A stretch of 64,000 nucleotides of DNA from Cyanobacteria bacterium GSL.Bin1 (GTDB lineage Bacteria; Cyanobacteriota; Cyanobacteriia; Cyanobacteriales; Rubidibacteraceae): positions 37,103-101,102 of the forward strand of contig JAAANX010000128.1 in assembly GCA_009909085.1 (NCBI GenBank), given 5' to 3'. Positions 60,946 through 64,000 of the stretch are shown here, one piece after another. The translations under genes were made by a program, and so were the position numbers. Numbering within the stretch: position 1 is the stretch's first letter; the number at the start of each line of letters is the position of its first letter. A model generated the notes under the pieces. It saw only the letters and a program-made list of their open reading frames with translations. It ran no database searches and had not been told where the DNA came from.

Positions 60946-62097
60946 CTATCTCCTCACGATAATTGCACCGTTTTGTCCGCCAAAACCGAAACTTAAAATA
61001 AGAGCCGCGTTAATCTCACTTGGCATCGCGTGTTTAACTAAGTTTAAATCAAATTCAGACTCTCTTAATCCTACACAGGGGGGTAGAGTCTGGGTTTGCA
61101 ACGCCATTAAGGTAAAAGCCAGCGCGATCGCGCCCGAAGCCCCTAAGGTATGACCTGTTGCCCCTTTCGTAGAACTCACTGCAACGTCACGGGGAAACAA
61201 AGATTGAATCAACTGGGCTTCTCGGGCATCATTGAGTTGCGTACTGGTTCCATGGGCGTGGATGTAATTAATTTCACTTGCAGTAATCCCACTCATTTCT
61301 AAACTCTTTTTTACCGCGAGACTCGCGCAGCGATAATTGGGATCAGGCGCACTGACATGATAAGCATCGCAGGTTAACCCAAAGCCTGCGATTTCCCCAT
61401 AGATATGAGCGTTTCTGCTTTGCGCCGAGGCAAGAGATTCTAACATAAAAACGGCTCCCCCTTCTCCGAGAACCAGCCCTTCGCGCTTTGTATCGAAGGG
61501 ATAACAACCGGTTTTGGCTAAAGCCCCCATTTGGGCAAAACCAGCCAAAGTAAGAGGCGTAACGGGGGTTTCAACCGCACCTGCCATCACTTGTTCACAC
61601 TGTCCAGTTTGGATTAATTCATAGCCTTGCGCGATCGCGCAAATTCCTGTGCTACACGCTGCCATTGGCGATAGAACCATACTGTTACTCCCCACCATTT
61701 GCGCTGTCGCGATCGCACTTTGGTGAGGCAAGATCTCCAGCCAGTTAACCAATTCTCCTTTTTGTTTGGCAATTTTTTCGATGTCTCCCTGGCAACCCCG
61801 ACTGGAACCCACAACGATCCCACAATCGGGTAAAGGAGGTTTTAAAGTTGCATCCGCTAGCGCAGCGTTAACGATTGATGGGGTCAAAACTGCCAGAGAT
61901 AACGGTTGGTCTTGAATCAAGGACAAAGGATAAGGGGGTAGTTCTGGAAACGGCTGCTGTAAAACAATGCTGGAATTGCGAGCGAGTAATTGGTGCCAAC
62001 TTTGACTAACATTGCCCAATCCTGTCCAACAACCGATTCCAGTAATAACGATTGTTTGTTCTTTGTCCTTTATCATTAGTCCTTTGTCCTTTGACAA
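60946..62097 (-). CDS. Beta-ketoacyl-ACP synthase (KAS II-like)
   Basis: This thiolase-fold condensing enzyme has up to 383 residues. The active site triad is visible: Cys in MAACSTGICAI, His in IHAHGTSTQLND and His in GATGHTLGASGA. The family length is usually about 410, and the sequence differs from the main FabF, so it may be a second, dedicated condensing enzyme. The first 12 residues (rich in K and D) are encoded by an intergenic tandem repeat, so the true start may be M8 or a later codon near TIVITGIG. It is transcribed alone. Confidence 0.82.
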   Translation of the reverse strand: MSKDKGLMIKDKEQTIVITGIGCWTGLGNVSQSWHQLLARNSSIVLQQPFPELPPYPLSLIQDQPLSLAVLTPSIVNAALADATLKPPLPDCGIVVGSSRGCQGDIEKIAKQKGELVNWLEILPHQSAIATAQMVGSNSMVLSPMAACSTGICAIAQGYELIQTGQCEQVMAGAVETPVTPLTLAGFAQMGALAKTGCYPFDTKREGLVLGEGGAVFMLESLASAQSRNAHIYGEIAGFGLTCDAYHVSAPDPNYRCASLAVKKSLEMSGITASEINYIHAHGTSTQLNDAREAQLIQSLFPRDVAVSSTKGATGHTLGASGAIALAFTLMALQTQTLPPCVGLRESEFDLNLVKHAMPSEINAALILSFGFGGQNGAIIVRR

Positions 62098-62188
62098 TAC
62101 TCATGATTACATTCGTGATTAGTGACAGATACTCAATGAAAGGTCTCTAGGTAACTAAATAACGAATGACCACTGACCAATGAACAGA

Positions 62189-62914
62189 TTAATTTCTAAT
62201 TAAATTATCCAGTCCAGATACAACTTTTGCAGATTCGATACGGTCTCCTTGCTGAATCGTATCGACAACATCCATCCCACTGTCAACTTCGCCAAATACA
62301 GCATAGTCACCATCTAAGAATGGTAGTTCTGCGAGGGTAATAAAGAATTGGGAAGAAGCGGAATTGGGCATCTGCGATCGCGCCATCGATAAGACGCCGC
62401 GCTCATGTTTCAAAGCTGGGTTTTTTTCAAAACCAGCTTGCTGTAAAGTTTTACCATAAACCGGCTCCTCTGCCTCTTCCGGCAAAATTTCCAAAGGAAT
62501 CGAGCGTCGTTGACCGGTTTCCGGATTCACAAAGCCGCCGGTGCCATTGCCTTTGGGATCACCACCCTGGACAACAAAGGGCTGCGGTTCCTTGACCACC
62601 CGATGAAAGGTTAAACCATCATAAAATTTTCGTTGGACCAAATCCACAAAATTACCAGCCGTTACAGGAGCTTTATCCCCCTTAATGATCAGGGTAATGG
62701 GAGACCCTTTCACGGTTAACTCAACAGTTGCTGTGCCATTTAATTGCGGTAAATTACTCATCGTTACACTCTCTGGGGTGGTTTGGGAATTACTTTGTTG
62801 GTTATCTGGGCTGGGGTTGGAGGTTGCACTGCACCCGCTGAGAAAAACAGTGATGACAACCATCACTGATACAACTCTACCGAGCCACCGTTGGAAAGAT
62901 TGATTCATTGACAT
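62189..62914 (-). CDS. Cyclophilin-type peptidyl-prolyl isomerase, lipoprotein
   Basis: This 241-residue exported PPIase has a signal peptide with lipobox VFLSGCS (cysteine about residue 28), a short polar linker, then a cyclophilin domain (about 60-240) with [31 protein letters not shown] and [20 protein letters not shown]. It should catalyse proline isomerisation of periplasmic or thylakoid-lumen proteins. It lies six bases downstream of ycf4 on the same strand, so the two are probably cotranscribed. Confidence 0.9.
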   Translation of the reverse strand: MSMNQSFQRWLGRVVSVMVVITVFLSGCSATSNPSPDNQQSNSQTTPESVTMSNLPQLNGTATVELTVKGSPITLIIKGDKAPVTAGNFVDLVQRKFYDGLTFHRVVKEPQPFVVQGGDPKGNGTGGFVNPETGQRRSIPLEILPEEAEEPVYGKTLQQAGFEKNPALKHERGVLSMARSQMPNSASSQFFITLAELPFLDGDYAVFGEVDSGMDVVDTIQQGDRIESAKVVSGLDNLIRN

Positions 62915-62920
62915 ATGCCT

Positions 62921-63487
62921 TTAAATTCCTTCAAGAGGGACACCTAAAAAACGAGCTAACTCTGCACCCCGATTCTCTAATTCACTTAGGGAAAGGGGTT
63001 CTCCCACACGCGTGAGAGGAATATTTCTCCGTCCTTTAATCCGTAAATAGAGGGAGCGCTTGGGGTTCAAGCCTTCTTTAATCTCTGCTTTGACCGCCTC
63101 AATTTCATTAAGATTATGCTCTAATTCAATCCGGCGGTTTTTACCGGGATAACCCCAACGGAAAATCTTAACTTGATTTGTGTTTTTATTAAACTCGTTG
63201 TAACCGCCCCCTACATCCCAGAGAATGACGAGCCAGAGGTAAAGGGATACGAGTGAACCGGCAACACCGTAGAAGGTTAAAGCAATTCCCTGGGGAATGA
63301 ATTGTAAATCAGTGGGGTCACTAACAATCAGTAAATTAACTTGTAAATAGCTCGATAGACCTGCCAAAAGAAAACCGACCCCGCCAATCATGGCAATGAC
63401 AGCCCAGAAATAGTTGCTAGGACGGCGAGCACCAGTAATGTCTTGCCTCAGGACTTGGCTATCTTGAGCGGTTGCAGATGCACTCAT
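62921..63487 (-). CDS. ycf4: Photosystem I assembly protein Ycf4
   Basis: This 188-residue thylakoid membrane protein acts as a scaffold in photosystem I assembly. Two transmembrane helices (about 24-48 and 68-92) precede a long stromal domain with the conserved WGYPGKNRRIELEHNL and FNKNTNQVKIFR regions. Length and layout match the family. It is divergent from psbD, with a 394-base intergenic region, and precedes the lipoprotein cyclophilin. Confidence 0.96.
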   Translation of the reverse strand: MSASATAQDSQVLRQDITGARRPSNYFWAVIAMIGGVGFLLAGLSSYLQVNLLIVSDPTDLQFIPQGIALTFYGVAGSLVSLYLWLVILWDVGGGYNEFNKNTNQVKIFRWGYPGKNRRIELEHNLNEIEAVKAEIKEGLNPKRSLYLRIKGRRNIPLTRVGEPLSLSELENRGAELARFLGVPLEGI

Positions 63488-63690
63488 CTAATATCTCCTT
63501 CAGTTCTTAACGTTTGCCTTTTCCAGGATTGACGGGAAAAGGGACTTAAAGATAATTGTTCTCTAATGACCATGTTCCATTCTAGAATGTCCATGAGACA
63601 GTAGAAATAGAGTAAGTCGCTTCGCATCATTGCACAATCCCCCTCGAAAAATGAGGAAAACTTGTGCTATTGTTAAAAAAAGTTAAGTTA

Positions 63691-63743
63691 ACCCCTTCTC
63701 AATCTTTAGAGAAATGTCCCGACATGGGGAGTTTCTAAGGGGT
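63691..63743. repeat. Long inverted repeat upstream of psbD
   Basis: ACCCCTT (63691-63697) pairs with AAGGGGT (63737-63743). Between them AGAAA-type and CCC/GGG segments allow an extended imperfect hairpin. It lies some 40 bases upstream of the likely psbD -35 box. It may be an interspersed palindrome or an upstream terminator. Confidence 0.6.
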
Positions 63744-63784
63744 GCAATCATCATTAACTTTTTTCTGTCTCTGCGGAGCCTTTC

Positions 63785-63814
63785 TTAACATTTTTAGTGC
63801 AGGTAGGTTATCCT
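63785..63814 (+). promoter_or_regulatory. Probable psbD promoter
   Basis: TTAACA (63785-63790) and TATCCT (63809-63814) are separated by 18 bases and lie about 68 bases before the ATG. They fit a sigma-70-type promoter with an untranslated leader. An AGAGGA ribosome-binding sequence precedes the start codon. The call is by inspection only. Confidence 0.5.
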
Positions 63815-63881
63815 AAAGAGACAAAAGCACGTAAAACTTAGTATTCTTGCAACAAATTATTAAGCAAGAGGATTTGAAACA

Positions 63882-64000
63882 ATGACTATTGCAGTAGGAC
63901 GCGCCCAACAACAAAGAGGAGTCTTCGACCTCGTCGATGACTGGCTCAAGCGCGACAGATTTGTCTTTATTGGCTGGTCGGGTTTACTGCTATTCCCTTG
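63882..64000 (+). CDS. psbD: Photosystem II D2 protein, 5' end (partial)
   Basis: The first 39 codons of D2 are present and the gene is cut by the right edge. The N-terminus [20 protein letters not shown] and following [19 protein letters not shown] match the conserved D2 start up to the first transmembrane helix. D2 binds the reaction-centre cofactors with D1. psbC usually overlaps its 3' end, outside this window. Confidence 0.97.
   Translation, partial: MTIAVGRAQQQRGVFDLVDDWLKRDRFVFIGWSGLLLFP

Larger units (their letters stand above)
63488..63881. other. Divergent intergenic region between ycf4 and psbD
   Basis: The region contains the ycf4 promoter near 63500-63600 (not resolved), a long inverted repeat at 63691-63743, and the probable psbD promoter and leader from 63785 on. 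Confidence 0.6.

Overview
The window is chromosomal DNA of a cyanobacterium. It carries a photosystem II gene (psbD, cut by the right edge), the photosystem I assembly factor ycf4, the phycobilisome core gene apcF, a one-helix high-light-inducible protein and a cyAbrB regulator, and it is densely sprinkled with the octamer GCGATCGC (HIP1). A long Na+/H+ antiporter with an RCK-type domain, a Ca2+/cation antiporter and several very acidic secreted proteins suggest a halophilic or halotolerant unicellular lineage of the Halothece/Dactylococcopsis kind. That placement is inference from gene content; no rRNA or tRNA gene was found to confirm it.

Layout. 0.2-2.9 kb: a sulfur-oxidation/export set (persulfide-dioxygenase-like hydrolase, TauE exporter, ChrA), meeting a GH13 glucosidase tail to tail. 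5.5-11.5 kb: an isocitrate/isopropylmalate-type dehydrogenase, apcF, an orphan adenine methylase, a complete IS200/IS605-type element whose TnpB carries a palindromic in-frame insertion, a HLIP gene and a secreted hypothetical. 11.7-15.1 kb: a MITE, then an HxlR regulator divergent from an acyl-CoA dehydrogenase/small ORF/Rieske oxygenase run. 15.1-28.4 kb: the most striking region, a six-gene minus-strand operon of secreted proteins (four with DUF11-like repeats, one parallel beta-helix protein, one large outer-membrane barrel), probably a cell-surface display system. 28.4-29.2 kb: non-coding DNA with nested inverted repeats and a possible HicA remnant.

29.2-49.9 kb is mostly housekeeping: acnB, ureG, a GT39 transferase, the antiporter, a divergent PEP-synthase-like enzyme, a hydroxyacid dehydrogenase, a DMT permease, a ferrochelatase-family protein with a polyhistidine tail, an MFS permease, mraY, a lipoprotein, a kinase-like protein, comF and a DnaJ-TPR membrane protein. 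50-54 kb is regulatory: a group 2 sigma factor with a structured leader, a terminator, an unassigned structured RNA candidate, cyAbrB, an Rrf2 regulator and cobD. 54.1-56.9 kb is accessory: a second TnpB element with a divergent ribbon-helix-helix ORF, and a G+C-richer AI-2E-family permease. 57-64 kb holds a GldG/DUF4340 pair, a CaCA antiporter, a DUF427 protein, a ketoacyl synthase, a lipoprotein cyclophilin, ycf4 and the start of psbD.

Three convergent gene pairs share a four-base stop overlap. No CRISPR array, tRNA or rRNA was recognised.
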